Source: an uncultured Oscillospiraceae bacterium (GTDB taxonomy: Bacteria; Bacillota; Clostridia; Oscillospirales; Oscillospiraceae). From it: DNA of 64,000 nt. How positions within the stretch are numbered: the stretch's first letter is position 1; each line of letters begins with the position of its first letter. The notes beneath the pieces were generated by a model. That model did not search any database and had not been told where the DNA came from. It saw nothing but the letters and a program-made list of their open reading frames with translations. A program made the translations under genes and the position numbers. Location: positions 22,542 through 86,541 of the forward strand of contig CALWXJ010000021.1 in the NCBI GenBank assembly GCA_944385475.1. Reading direction: 5' to 3'. Below are positions 7,661 through 16,882 of the stretch, piece by piece.

Positions 7661-10351
7661 TTAGCGCAAAACGGCGCCGTATTCTTTTTCCAAAAGGGCA
7701 AGGATGTTCTTCACATCGGCGTCGGCCTCCTCGGCGGTAAGGCTTCTTTCATCCGAGCGCAAAGTCAGATTAAAGGCCACACTCTTTTTGCCGGGGGCGA
7801 TCCCTGTGCCTGTGTAGACATCAAACAGCGTCACTTCTTTCAAAAGTCCCTGCGCCCCCCGGCGGATGCACTCCTCCAGATCCCCCACGGGGATGGCCGC
7901 GTCACACACCACGGCGATGTCCCGGGTGACGGCGGGGAAACGGGGCAGAGGCTGATAGACGGGATCGGTGCCCTTGCACGCATGCAGCGCCTCAAAGCAA
8001 AGTTCTGCGGCATAGAGCTCGCAGTCCACTCCATAATTGGCGGCTACCAGAGGATGGATCTGGCCGAAGACGCCCAGAAGGCGGCCTGCGCTGTATACCT
8101 TGGCGCAGCGGCCGGGGTGGTAGGAGGGGTTGTCGGTGCAGGCGGTGAAAGTGGCGTCAAAAATCCGAAGGCCTGTGAGGATGGTCTCCACAGCGCCCTT
8201 GAAGGTAAAGAAGTCCATATCCTCTCCATAAGCTCCCAGAGCCAGGACCTTGGGCTCGTGAGCCAGGCCATCCTCCCGCTTGAAATAGGTCCGGCCCAGC
8301 TCGTAGAGCCTGGCAGATTTATTGCGGAAGTTATAGTTGCGGCTCAAGATCTCCAGCATGGAGGGGAGGATGGTGGTACGCATGATAGAGGTGTCCTCTC
8401 CCAGGGGGTTGAGGATCTTCAAGGAGTCCCGCAGGGGGGAGTCCTTGGGCAGATTGATCTTATCATAATAAGTGGGGCTGATGAAGGAGTACGTGATGAT
8501 CTCATCATACCCAGCCTCCCGGCAAAGATCTCCCACGGTATTTTCCGTCTTTTGCACCGGGGAGAATCCCCGCCGCTCCGTCAGGCCAGTGGAGAGGGTG
8601 TCGGGAATGCTGTTGTAGCCGTAAAAACGGGCGACCTCTTCGGCGATATCAGAGTAGTGCTCCACATCGCTGCGCCAGGAGGGCACATGGATGAGATCGC
8701 CTTCCAGCCCAAAGCCCAGGGAGAGCAGGATGGTGCGCATCTGCGCCTCATCCACATCCGTGCCCAGCAGGGCGTTGATCTTCTCCGGCTCCAGCTTCAC
8801 GGTGACCGGAGCGGAGTCCTTGGCGATGACGTCCATGACGCCGTCCACCACCTCGCCGGCTCCCAGCAGCTCCACCAGCTCACAGGCCCGCTGCACGGCC
8901 TTCATGGTATTCATGGGGTCCAGACCCTTTTCATACCGGGCGGAGGCCTCGGTGCGCATATTCAGGGCGGTGGCGGTGCGGCGGACGGAGGCGCCGTTGA
9001 AGTTGGCGGATTCAAAGAGGACCATGGCGGTGTCACCGATGATCTCACTGTTGGCGCCGCCCATGACGCCGGCGACGCACACGGGCTTGTGCTCATCACA
9101 GATGCAAAGCATATTGGTGGTGAGTTTGCGGGCGTTGCCGTCCAGGGTCTGGATAGTCTCGCCTTCCCGGGCGGGGCGGACCACGATCTTCCCGCCCTCC
9201 ACGCAGGAGAAGTCAAAGGCGTGCATGGGCTGGCCGTATTCCAGCATCACATAGTTGGTGATGTCCACGATGTTGTTGATGGGCCGGACGCCGGAATTGC
9301 GCAGCCGCTCCCGCATCCAGGCGGGGGAGGGCTTGATCTTTACATTTTTCACCAGGCGGGCGGTGTAGCGGGGGCACAGGTCACCATCTTCAATCTCAAT
9401 ATCCACCAGGTCGGCGATAGAGCCGCCGCAGCCGCGGATCTCCGGGGTGTGAAGCTTCAGGGGGGCGTGGAAGGTGGCGCTGGCCTCCCGGGCAAGACCG
9501 ATGACGCTGAGGCAGTCAGGCCGGTTGGGGGTGATCTCGAATTCCACCACGTGGTCATCGGCACCAATGACGGCGGCAATATCATCGCCGGGTTTCACGC
9601 CCTCTTCCCGGAGCACCCAGATGCCGTCGGTGATGCAGTGGGGGAACTCCTTTTGGTCAGCGTGGAGGTCACAGAGGGTGCAGATGGCGCCGTCTATGGT
9701 GTTATAGGCCACCAGGTCGCCCGCGTGGATGTTCTGGCAGGGGGTGTCAGGCGCCGCGGTGGCGCCGCCGATATCCAGGCAGGTGTGGTAGGAGCCATTG
9801 GGCTGGGACTCACACTCTAAAACCCGGGCGGCAACCACAGGACCATAGATCTTATGGCCCGGCTGCACATCCGCGGGGATAGAGGGCTTGGCCGGATCCA
9901 GAGGGTGATAGTCACCCAGCAAGGCGGCAGGGGTGATGACGGCATCGGGATAGTCGTGCTCCGCGGTAAGGTTTAGTTCCTTGAGGGAGCAGAGCATGCC
10001 GCAGGAGTCAACCCCCCGGAGCTTTCCGGAGTGGATCTCCACATGGCCGGGCAGCAAGGAGCCGTCCTTGGCCACCGGCACCAGATCTCCGGGGTGGATG
10101 TTCCATGCGCCGGTGACGATCTGGAGGGGCTGATCCTGCCCGATATCCACCTGGCACACCCACATATGATCGGAGTCAGGGTGGCGCTCCATGGAGATAA
10201 TCCGGCCCACCACCACGTTTTTCAGCGATTCATTCAGGATCTCCGTGACCTCCACCTTGGAGCCGGAGAGGGTCATGGACTCGGCAAAGGTGCGGTCGTC
10301 CACACCGGCGATGTCCACAAATTCATTGAGCCATTTTCTGGATAATTTCAT
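7661..10351 (-). CDS. pheT: Phenylalanyl-tRNA synthetase beta subunit
   Basis: The 896-residue protein begins with the PheT signature MKLSRKWLNEFV. It continues through the tRNA-binding EMAP-like domain (about 40-130), the B3/B4 domain with EFEITPNRPDCLS near residue 272 and B5. It ends with the ferredoxin-fold anticodon-binding domain. It pairs with PheS to charge tRNA-Phe and the B3/B4 domain edits misactivated tyrosine. The usual bacterial length is about 800. The excess of about 90 residues lies near 130-235, between the EMAP-like domain and B3/B4. The gene starts 16 bases after pheS, so both are read from the T-box controlled transcript. Confidence 0.97.
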   Translation of the reverse strand: MKLSRKWLNEFVDIAGVDDRTFAESMTLSGSKVEVTEILNESLKNVVVGRIISMERHPDSDHMWVCQVDIGQDQPLQIVTGAWNIHPGDLVPVAKDGSLLPGHVEIHSGKLRGVDSCGMLCSLKELNLTAEHDYPDAVITPAALLGDYHPLDPAKPSIPADVQPGHKIYGPVVAARVLECESQPNGSYHTCLDIGGATAAPDTPCQNIHAGDLVAYNTIDGAICTLCDLHADQKEFPHCITDGIWVLREEGVKPGDDIAAVIGADDHVVEFEITPNRPDCLSVIGLAREASATFHAPLKLHTPEIRGCGGSIADLVDIEIEDGDLCPRYTARLVKNVKIKPSPAWMRERLRNSGVRPINNIVDITNYVMLEYGQPMHAFDFSCVEGGKIVVRPAREGETIQTLDGNARKLTTNMLCICDEHKPVCVAGVMGGANSEIIGDTAMVLFESANFNGASVRRTATALNMRTEASARYEKGLDPMNTMKAVQRACELVELLGAGEVVDGVMDVIAKDSAPVTVKLEPEKINALLGTDVDEAQMRTILLSLGFGLEGDLIHVPSWRSDVEHYSDIAEEVARFYGYNSIPDTLSTGLTERRGFSPVQKTENTVGDLCREAGYDEIITYSFISPTYYDKINLPKDSPLRDSLKILNPLGEDTSIMRTTILPSMLEILSRNYNFRNKSARLYELGRTYFKREDGLAHEPKVLALGAYGEDMDFFTFKGAVETILTGLRIFDATFTACTDNPSYHPGRCAKVYSAGRLLGVFGQIHPLVAANYGVDCELYAAELCFEALHACKGTDPVYQPLPRFPAVTRDIAVVCDAAIPVGDLEECIRRGAQGLLKEVTLFDVYTGTGIAPGKKSVAFNLTLRSDERSLTAEEADADVKNILALLEKEYGAVLR

Positions 10352-10367
10352 GTTCCGTTACCTCCCC

Positions 10368-11393
10368 TTAAAACTGCTCCAGGAAGCGGATGTCGTTTTC
10401 AAAAATCAGCCTGAGGTCGCTGATTTTGAAACGTCCCAGAGCCAACCGCTCCAGCCCCATGCCAAAGGCAAAGCCGGAGTAGACATCCGGGTCCACATTG
10501 CAGTTGCGCAGCACTTTGGGATGGACCATACCGGCGCCCAGCACCTCGATCCATCCCTCTCCCTTGCAGGTGGGGCAGCCCACGCCGCCGCACTTGTGGC
10601 ACTGGATATCCATCTCACAGGAGGGCTCTGTAAAGGGGAAGTGGTGGGGGCGGAAGCGGGTGACGGTATTGGGACCGTAAATTTTCTTGATGACGGCATT
10701 CAGCGTGCCCTTGAGGTCCGCCATGGTGATGCCCTTGTCCACCACCAGTCCTTCGATCTGGTGGAACATGGGGGAGTGGGTGGCATCCACCTCATCTTTG
10801 CGGTACACCCGGCCAGGCACGATCACCCGGATGGGAAGACTCAGGGTCTCCATAGCCCGGATCTGCATGGGAGAGGTCTGGGTCCGCAGCAGGGTGCGGG
10901 AGTCCTCATCCAGATAAAAGGTGTCAGACCACTCCCGGGCGGGATGGTCATCAGGGGTATTGAGCTTGGTGAAGTTATAATCGGACAGTTCCACCTCAGG
11001 CCCGTCCAGTACTTCAAAGCCCATGTTCAAGAAGATGTCCTTGATCTCATCCAGCACCATATACATCGGGTGCTTGTGACCAATGCGGACGGGTTTGCCG
11101 GGGATGGTGACGTCCAGGGCCTCATCTTTGAGACGCTTCTCCAGCGCCTGGGCATCCAGTTCCCGGGAGCGCTGCTCCAGTGCCTCCTCCAGATCGGCCC
11201 GGGCGGCATTGGCCAGCTGCCCCATGACGGGGCGCTCTTGGGGAGAGAGCTTGCCCATCTGCTTGAGCAGGGCAGTGAGTTCGCCCTTTTTTCCCAGGTA
11301 CTGCACCCGAACAGAGTCCAGCTGTGCAGAGTCCTCTGCGGAAGCCACGGCCTCCAGCGCTTGGGCACGAATGGTTGCCAACTGTTCTTTCAT
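10368..11393 (-). CDS. pheS: Phenylalanyl-tRNA synthetase alpha subunit
   Basis: The 341-residue product has the N-terminal coiled coil that contacts tRNA (about 1-85). The class II catalytic core follows, with GFEVLDGPEVE, the motif 2 region around FHQIEGLVVDK and motif 3 GFAFGMGLERLAL near the C-terminus. A CHKCGGVGCPTC cluster near residue 265 is characteristic of many bacterial PheS proteins. The enzyme activates phenylalanine and transfers it to tRNA-Phe. The ATG at 11393 follows AAAGGAG. It is the first gene after the T-box leader and is followed directly by pheT. Confidence 0.97.
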   Translation of the reverse strand: MKEQLATIRAQALEAVASAEDSAQLDSVRVQYLGKKGELTALLKQMGKLSPQERPVMGQLANAARADLEEALEQRSRELDAQALEKRLKDEALDVTIPGKPVRIGHKHPMYMVLDEIKDIFLNMGFEVLDGPEVELSDYNFTKLNTPDDHPAREWSDTFYLDEDSRTLLRTQTSPMQIRAMETLSLPIRVIVPGRVYRKDEVDATHSPMFHQIEGLVVDKGITMADLKGTLNAVIKKIYGPNTVTRFRPHHFPFTEPSCEMDIQCHKCGGVGCPTCKGEGWIEVLGAGMVHPKVLRNCNVDPDVYSGFAFGMGLERLALGRFKISDLRLIFENDIRFLEQF

Positions 11394-11446
11394 AATGACG
11401 ACTCCTTTTTGAGAAGTAATGGATGGGAAAGGGGGCGGCAGGCAAC

Positions 11447-11680
11447 AAAAAAGCCCTTCGTCCCTCCTTGGGACGAAAGGCTTCCTTCCGCGGTACCACC
11501 CAAATTCGCGCAGCAAAAGCCGCACGCACTTGACCCCGGTAACGGTGGGGGATCCGGCCGTGTCTCCACGGCAGCTCCCGGGCGAACCAAACCGGGCGTC
11601 CGCGGTCTGGCTTGCAGCCGGTGACCAGACCTCTCTTGGCGGCGTATCGCGGTTATTTTCCCGTTCATCACTGATATCAA
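11447..11680 (-). ncRNA. T-box leader controlling pheST
   Basis: The reverse strand carries the T-box core AATTTGGGTGGTACCGCGG (11506-11488). Stem I elements lie upstream, with an AGAGAG followed by a GGTCTGG/CCAGACC stem. A terminator stem at 11451-11483 with a T run lies downstream. The predicted specifier is UUC at 11586-11584, coding for phenylalanine. UGGU in the T-box loop can pair with the ACCA end of tRNA-Phe. Uncharged tRNA-Phe is expected to stabilise the antiterminator and turn on pheST. Confidence 0.93.
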
Positions 11681-11686
11681 ATACCA

Positions 11687-11715
11687 CTTATAGCACACAA
11701 AAAAGGGAAATGCAA
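11687..11715 (-). promoter_or_regulatory. pheST promoter
   Basis: Reverse-strand TTGCAT (11715-11710) and TATAAG (11692-11687) are 17 bases apart with a TGC extension, directly upstream of the T-box. Confidence 0.6.
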
Positions 11716-11766
11716 GCCCCAATCCGCCAAATTTCTCCGGAGGGGCCGGTACTTTTTCGGAAATTT

Positions 11767-12663
11767 TCAATCTTCCCCCCGATAGGGATCCAAAATGATA
11801 TGGACCACGCCGCAGAGAATGGCCGCCACAGGGAAGACCCACCAAGCCTCCCCCCAGGCGTATCGGGTAAGTCCCAACCCCACATAGACGGCGGTGGTGG
11901 CGGTCATGATGGCAGCGGAGATGGTCCCGACGAGGTTTAGGCGCCGTTTGGCCTCTGGAGTGGGGTTGTTGTCCCGGTTGTATTTCCAGACCTTATATTT
12001 TTCCTCCTGCATCCCGCCATAGACGAAGGAGAAAACCGCTCCGGAGAGAAGCAGTAAAAACGCCGCCCCGGCAATGGACTCATAGGGCTCCTCCTCCGGC
12101 AGCAGGGAAAAGGTCAGCACCAGCAGCGCCACCCCCAGCAGGATGGCCCCTACACCGCCGGCGATGAACCATACGAATTTTTGGTGAAAGGCGTCTTTTT
12201 CTCCTTCCGTATAGAAATCCGGGATGACAGGGTGCTTTTTTTGAAACCCGTCATATTGGATGCCGCTGGCCACCATGACCACCACGGCCACGGTGATGAT
12301 CAGCAAAAAAGCGGCAACACAGAGCATCTCCGGAGCCCCCAGGGCTTGGCTGAGAACCATCAGCGCGACTCCCGCGATAATGCCTGCAACGGACAGGGAG
12401 ATCCGCAGGGAAAAGCGATTCATAAAAGCGTCGTACTGGGCGGTATCCCCCACCTCCGCCTCTTCCATGTTTCCCCGCAGCAGGGTATCCATACTGACGC
12501 CATAGAGGTCGCAGATCCGCAGCAGGGTATTCATCTCAGGAAAGCTGGCGCCGGACTCCCATTTGCTCACGGACTGGCGGGAGACACCCAGCTGCTCGGA
12601 TAGCTGCTCTTGGGTGATGCCGGCCCGAAGGCGGATGTACTGCAGGTTCTCTGAAAAAGCCAT
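11767..12663 (-). CDS. XRE-family regulator with C-terminal membrane domain
   Basis: The 298-residue protein starts with a helix-turn-helix of the XRE type (residues 5-60; QLSEQLGVSRQSVSKWE). About six membrane helices follow in three pairs. Such fusions are thought to couple DNA binding to a membrane signal, but the ligand is unknown. AGGAGG lies before the ATG at 12663. The ATG further upstream would lack a ribosome site. Because its C-terminus is hydrophobic, the protein probably sits in the cytoplasmic membrane. It is divergent from the Nnr gene and may regulate itself or a neighbour. Confidence 0.8.
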   Translation of the reverse strand: MAFSENLQYIRLRAGITQEQLSEQLGVSRQSVSKWESGASFPEMNTLLRICDLYGVSMDTLLRGNMEEAEVGDTAQYDAFMNRFSLRISLSVAGIIAGVALMVLSQALGAPEMLCVAAFLLIITVAVVVMVASGIQYDGFQKKHPVIPDFYTEGEKDAFHQKFVWFIAGGVGAILLGVALLVLTFSLLPEEEPYESIAGAAFLLLLSGAVFSFVYGGMQEEKYKVWKYNRDNNPTPEAKRRLNLVGTISAAIMTATTAVYVGLGLTRYAWGEAWWVFPVAAILCGVVHIILDPYRGED

Positions 12664-12825
12664 AGGGGAAGACCTCCTGTTGTTTGTTGGCCTCATTCTA
12701 CAGTAGCGGCGGGCGCAACGCCATGGATTTTGTGTTGCGTTTGGGGATTTTCCTGTCATGTTTGGGTTGCACGCCCCATTTTATCAGGATTTTTTCCGGA
12801 TGCAAAGAGAAGCTGCGAGAAGTGA

Positions 12826-12854
12826 TTGAAAAAGTTTGGTGTTCTTTTTATAAT
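12826..12854 (+). promoter_or_regulatory. Promoter for the nnr-alr region
   Basis: TTGAAA and a perfect TATAAT are separated by 17 bases, ahead of the NAD(P)HX repair gene. Confidence 0.7.
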
Positions 12855-12903
12855 AGGTTGACTACGAAAAATGCCTTCGAGAAGAATGACAGGAGGATGG
12901 GAT

Positions 12904-14451
12904 ATGAAACTCACAACGGCATCCCAAATGCGGGAACTGGACAGACGGGCCATTGAGGAGGAGGGGATCCCCTCCATTGACTTGATGGACCGGGCGGCGG
13001 AGGGTGTTGCCCAGGCCGTGGGGCAGCTGCTGCCCCTGCCTTTGCGCCGGGGCAAGGTGGCTGTTGTGTGCGGTACGGGCAACAACGGCGGAGACGGCAT
13101 TGCCGCTGCCTGTCTTCTGGCGGGAAAGGGCGTCAGCGTGCGGGTATTTTTGGTAGGAGCGGAGGAAAAGATGACCCCGGACGCCAGGGAAGAGGCCCGG
13201 CGCCTTTTGGAGTGCGGCGTATCTTTGGAGGCCTTTGATTCGGAGGATACCGCCCAGCGGTCCTGGGTTTTGGGCTGCCAGGTGCTGGTGGATGCGCTGT
13301 TTGGCGTGGGCCTTTCCCGCCCAGTGGAGGAAGAGAGCGCCTACGGCCGCGCCATCGCCTTGATCAACCGTGCCCCGGCTGCAGTGGTGGCGGTGGATAT
13401 CCCCAGCGGCATCGACGCAGACACGGGGCGGGTGATGGGCCGTGCTGTGAAGGCAACGTGCACCATCACCTTTACTGGCATGAAAATCGGCCACGCCGTG
13501 GCAGAGGGCGCCCTTTACAGCGGCGTCGTCCGGGTATGGGACATTGGGATCCCCCAGAAGGCGCACAGGGGGCTTCTTTGCCCTGTTCAGACGGTGGAGG
13601 AGGACTTTGCCCGCTGGGCACTGCCCCGGCGGGCGGAAGACGGCCACAAGGGCACCTTTGGGAAAGTCCTGGTCCTGGGGGGCAGCCGGGGATATACCGG
13701 CGCGCCCTACCTTGCGGCACTGGGGGCGGCAAGAAGCGGCTGCGGGCTGGTGTTTTTGGGCGTGCCGGAGGGGATCTGGGCGATTGAGGCGGCCAAATGC
13801 GACGGCGCCATGCCCTTCCCCCTGCCGGGGAAGGAGGATGCCGGCAGAGTGGATGAGACGGCCCTGCCGGCCCTTTTGGAGAAAATGGAGATCTGCGATG
13901 TTCTGGCCCTGGGTCCGGGCCTTGGCAGGGACGCTTCCACGGACTGGCTGATCCGGGAAGTGCTGCGGCAGGTGGAGAAGCCTGTGGTGCTGGACGCTGA
14001 CGGCATAAACGCCCTGGAAGGACATATAGATGTTTTGGATGGCAGAAAGGGAAGGATCACCATTGTGACCCCCCATGAAGGAGAGTTTGCCCGCATGGGC
14101 GGCGACCTTACCGGGGGCGACCGGGTGGGCGCGGCCCGGGCGTTTGCGGCAGACCACGGGTGTTATCTGGTGCTGAAGGGCCATAGGACCCTTACTGCTG
14201 CCCCGGAGGGCAATGTGCTGGTGAACACCACCGGAGGATCCGGCCTTGCCAAGGGGGGCAGCGGCGACGTCCTCACCGGGGTGATCGCCTCGCTGCTGGC
14301 CCAGGGGGCTCCGGCGGTGCAGGCCGCGGCGCTGGGGGTGTGGCTCCACGGGCGGGCGGGGGATCTTGCCGCCCAGCGCCTCACCGCTTACGGGATGACC
14401 CCGAAGGACACGGCGGACGCTCTGGCGGCGGCCATTGGAGAAATCGTGTAA
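12904..14451 (+). CDS. nnr: Bifunctional NAD(P)H-hydrate epimerase / ADP-dependent dehydratase
   Basis: The 515-residue protein fuses two domains. The N-terminal YjeF domain (about 1-215) has GTGNNGGDG at residues 57-65 and converts R-NAD(P)HX to the S form. The C-terminal ribokinase-like domain (about 225-515) has GGSRGYTGAP, GPGLGRD, LDADGINAL, TPHEGEFARM and GGSGDVLTG, and dehydrates S-NAD(P)HX back to NAD(P)H using ADP. AGGAGG precedes the ATG at 12904. It heads a forward cluster with a lipoprotein, alr and mazF. nnr beside alr is a common Firmicutes arrangement. Confidence 0.94.
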   Translation: MKLTTASQMRELDRRAIEEEGIPSIDLMDRAAEGVAQAVGQLLPLPLRRGKVAVVCGTGNNGGDGIAAACLLAGKGVSVRVFLVGAEEKMTPDAREEARRLLECGVSLEAFDSEDTAQRSWVLGCQVLVDALFGVGLSRPVEEESAYGRAIALINRAPAAVVAVDIPSGIDADTGRVMGRAVKATCTITFTGMKIGHAVAEGALYSGVVRVWDIGIPQKAHRGLLCPVQTVEEDFARWALPRRAEDGHKGTFGKVLVLGGSRGYTGAPYLAALGAARSGCGLVFLGVPEGIWAIEAAKCDGAMPFPLPGKEDAGRVDETALPALLEKMEICDVLALGPGLGRDASTDWLIREVLRQVEKPVVLDADGINALEGHIDVLDGRKGRITIVTPHEGEFARMGGDLTGGDRVGAARAFAADHGCYLVLKGHRTLTAAPEGNVLVNTTGGSGLAKGGSGDVLTGVIASLLAQGAPAVQAAALGVWLHGRAGDLAAQRLTAYGMTPKDTADALAAAIGEIV

Positions 14452-14467
14452 AAACGGAGGGTTTTCG

Positions 14468-15085
14468 GTGCGCAAAGGACGCTGCGTACCAATGATAGCC
14501 CTGTGCCTGTTCCTCTGCGCCTGCAGCCAGGGGGAAGATACAGGGGAGACGGATTGGCAGTGGCGCTACCAAGACGCCGCGCACTGCCAAATGGAGGCGG
14601 TGGTCCGCTGTGACCAGGAGGGCCTTTTGTGGGAGGCCACGATGACCTGCGACTATGTCCCGGAGGGAGAGAGCACAGTGGAGGTACTCTCCCCGGAGCA
14701 CCTGGCGGGGGTGAAGGCCGTTGTTTCCGACACCGACTGGCAGGTCCTCTATGAGGACCTGTGCCTGGATATGGGACCGCTGAGCCGGGAGCAGATCAGC
14801 CCCGCTGCGTGTTTGCCCCGGCTGATGGACGCCCTGCGGGAGGGGTGGGTCCTGTCCCGGAGCGAGGAGAACAGGGAGGATGTGCCCTGCCTGCGACTGG
14901 AGCTGGATCAGACGGGCCAGGAGGGGAAGATCCTCTCCACCATCTGGCTGCGGCAGGAAGACGATGTGCCCCTGCGGGGAGAAATTGCTGTAGACGACAC
15001 AGTAATTTTAACGGCGGAGTTTACGAACTTTACATTTTATGATACAATGCAAAGCGATACAGATACGGAAGAGGGCGGGGCATAG
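14468..15085 (+). CDS. Putative lipoprotein
   Basis: Starting from GTG at 14468, with GGAGG 7 bases upstream, the 205-residue product has a short hydrophobic signal and an LCAC lipobox. The acylated cysteine is predicted at residue 19. The mature part is acidic and soluble, resembling LolA-like or outer-leaflet-bound proteins of Clostridia, but I do not recognise a defined domain. It lies 16 bases after nnr and 29 bases before alr. Shared expression with alr suggests a cell-envelope role, which is an inference. Confidence 0.75.
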   Translation: MRKGRCVPMIALCLFLCACSQGEDTGETDWQWRYQDAAHCQMEAVVRCDQEGLLWEATMTCDYVPEGESTVEVLSPEHLAGVKAVVSDTDWQVLYEDLCLDMGPLSREQISPAACLPRLMDALREGWVLSRSEENREDVPCLRLELDQTGQEGKILSTIWLRQEDDVPLRGEIAVDDTVILTAEFTNFTFYDTMQSDTDTEEGGA

Positions 15086-15114
15086 CCCCAGGAAAAGAGA
15101 GGAAGGAGCCATCC

Positions 15115-16284
15115 ATGGAAGAGGATCTTTGGCTGCGCAGGACCTGGGCGGAAATTGATTTAGACGCCATTGCCCACAACTATGAGCAGGCCAGAAAACA
15201 AATCGGACCCAAGGTGAAATACCTGGGAGTGGTAAAGGCGGACGCCTATGGCCACGGCGCCGTGGAGGTGGGACGTGAGCTGGAACGGCTGGGGGCGGAC
15301 TATCTCGCGGTATCCAGCATTGACGAGGCCCGCCAGCTGCGCCGCCACGGGATCAAAATGCCGATCCTCATCCTGGGGCACACCCCTGGGGAAATGGTGC
15401 CGGATCTGATTCGCTACGGGATCGATCAGGCGGTCTCCTCCCTGTCCAAGGCAGAGGCGTACAGCGCCGCCGCCATGTCCTGCGGGAAGAGTCTTCGGAT
15501 TCACATCAAGGTGGACACCGGCATGTCCCGCCTGGGCTTTTTGGCCCGGGGGGAGCATTTCCAAAGCGCGGTGGAGGGGATTGCCCACGCCTGCTCTCTG
15601 CCGGGGCTGAAGGCGGAGGGGATCTTTACCCACTTTGCTGTCTCCGACGCGGACGATGGGGACAGCGAGGCCTATACAAAAGAGCAGTTTTCCCTCTTTT
15701 GCCGGGTGATCGACGCCTTGGCACAGCGGGGGTGCACATTCCCCCTGCGCCATTGCACCAACAGCGGCGCCCTGGCCCGCTATCCCGAGACCTATATGAA
15801 TATGGTCCGTCCCGGGATTGCGCTTTACGGCGCGGGAGAGGATGCCCAGCGTCTGGATCTGTGGCCGGCGATGAGCCTTAAGACCACCATCTCCACCATC
15901 AAAATCCAGGAGGCTGGGACGGATATCAGCTATGGGCGCACGTTCCGCACCGCCCGGCGCAGCCGCATCGGTGTGCTGCCTGTGGGCTATGCCGATGGGC
16001 TTATGAGGAGCCTTTCCAATCGGATGTCGGTCTGGACCGGATATGGTATGGCCCCCCTCCGGGGCCGTATCTGCATGGATATGACCATGGTGGACCTCAC
16101 GGATCTGCCGGAACTGACCGTCGGAGACATAGTGGAGATCTTTGGTCAGCACCAGAGCGTCAACACCCTGGCGGAGCTGGGCGGCACCATCCCCTACGAA
16201 CTGATGTGCGCTGTGAGCAAACGAGTCCCCCGGATCTACCTGAAAGAGGGCAAAGAGGTGGGACGTATCCTGAACCTGAACTGA
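15115..16284 (+). CDS. alr: Alanine racemase
   Basis: The 389-residue PLP enzyme converts L-alanine to D-alanine for peptidoglycan. The PLP lysine is Lys41 in VVKADAYGHG, and the second catalytic base is the tyrosine of DISYGRTF near residue 267. An N-terminal barrel and a C-terminal beta domain with RGRICMDM are visible. AGGAAGGAG precedes the ATG. The gene sits between a lipoprotein gene and a MazF-type gene, which echoes the alr-ndoAI-ndoA order of Bacillus. Confidence 0.96.
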   Translation: MEEDLWLRRTWAEIDLDAIAHNYEQARKQIGPKVKYLGVVKADAYGHGAVEVGRELERLGADYLAVSSIDEARQLRRHGIKMPILILGHTPGEMVPDLIRYGIDQAVSSLSKAEAYSAAAMSCGKSLRIHIKVDTGMSRLGFLARGEHFQSAVEGIAHACSLPGLKAEGIFTHFAVSDADDGDSEAYTKEQFSLFCRVIDALAQRGCTFPLRHCTNSGALARYPETYMNMVRPGIALYGAGEDAQRLDLWPAMSLKTTISTIKIQEAGTDISYGRTFRTARRSRIGVLPVGYADGLMRSLSNRMSVWTGYGMAPLRGRICMDMTMVDLTDLPELTVGDIVEIFGQHQSVNTLAELGGTIPYELMCAVSKRVPRIYLKEGKEVGRILNLN

Positions 16285-16445
16285 CGGTCTGCACCTGCTG
16301 CCCTGCCGCCGCATAAGATGGCCTGGGGCAAGGAGGACGCAATTTTGCCCCTTGCCGAGTATAAATCCCGCGCACGCGTGGGAGAATGAAAGTGGCCTCA
16401 CTGAATGACAGTGATGGGTACTTCTTTCGGCGGAGTGTGAACGTT

Positions 16446-16814
16446 GTGGATACAAGTGTCAGACGCGGCGACATTTATTATGCCGATCTCTCCCCGGTGG
16501 TGGGCAGCGAGCAGGGCGGGGTCCGTCCGGTATTGATCATTCAAAATGATACTGGAAACCGGTACAGCCCCACCGTCATCGCGGCGGCCATTACGTCTCA
16601 GACGGGCAAAGCCCGCCTGCCGACACATATCGACCTTCCTGTGGACTCCAGCAGTGGCCTGACAAAGGATTCCATTATTCTCCTGGAGCAAGTGCGCACG
16701 CTGGATAAGCGGCGGCTGCGGGAGCGAATGGGCCATGTGGAAGAGGGCGTGATGGAGCGGGTGGATACGGCCATTGCGGTGAGCTTTGGACTGCCCCACG
16801 ACCAGTTGATCTGA
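16446..16814 (+). CDS. MazF/PemK-type mRNA endoribonuclease toxin
   Basis: The product (122 residues from GTG at 16446) matches the EndoA/MazF family. [12 protein letters not shown] opens the barrel, [12 protein letters not shown] includes the catalytic arginine region, and [16 protein letters not shown] follows near residue 75. MazF enzymes cut single-stranded mRNA at short sequences and are held in check by an antitoxin. GGAG lies 10 bases before this GTG. An ATG at 16386 is in frame but would add an unusual N-terminal stretch. No mazE-like frame is visible in the 161 bases after alr. Confidence 0.88.
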   Translation: MDTSVRRGDIYYADLSPVVGSEQGGVRPVLIIQNDTGNRYSPTVIAAAITSQTGKARLPTHIDLPVDSSSGLTKDSIILLEQVRTLDKRRLRERMGHVEEGVMERVDTAIAVSFGLPHDQLI

Positions 16815-16823
16815 ACAGGCGGT

Positions 16824-16848
16824 CCTCCCGGAAATCTTTTCCGGGAGG
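16824..16848 (+). terminator. Hairpin after mazF
   Basis: An 11-bp stem with a TCT loop follows the mazF stop. There is no T run, so this may be a weak terminator or an RNA-stabilising stem. Confidence 0.4.
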
Positions 16849-16882
16849 AGCGCCCTTCACAAATGAAGCGGAGGTACATAAG

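Noticed and set aside
7982-9820. 612-codon forward frame opposite pheT
   Set aside because: Antisense shadow of pheT, with His/Gly/Val-rich low-quality sequence.
12862-14475. 537-codon reverse frame opposite nnr
   Set aside because: Antisense shadow of the NAD(P)HX repair gene.
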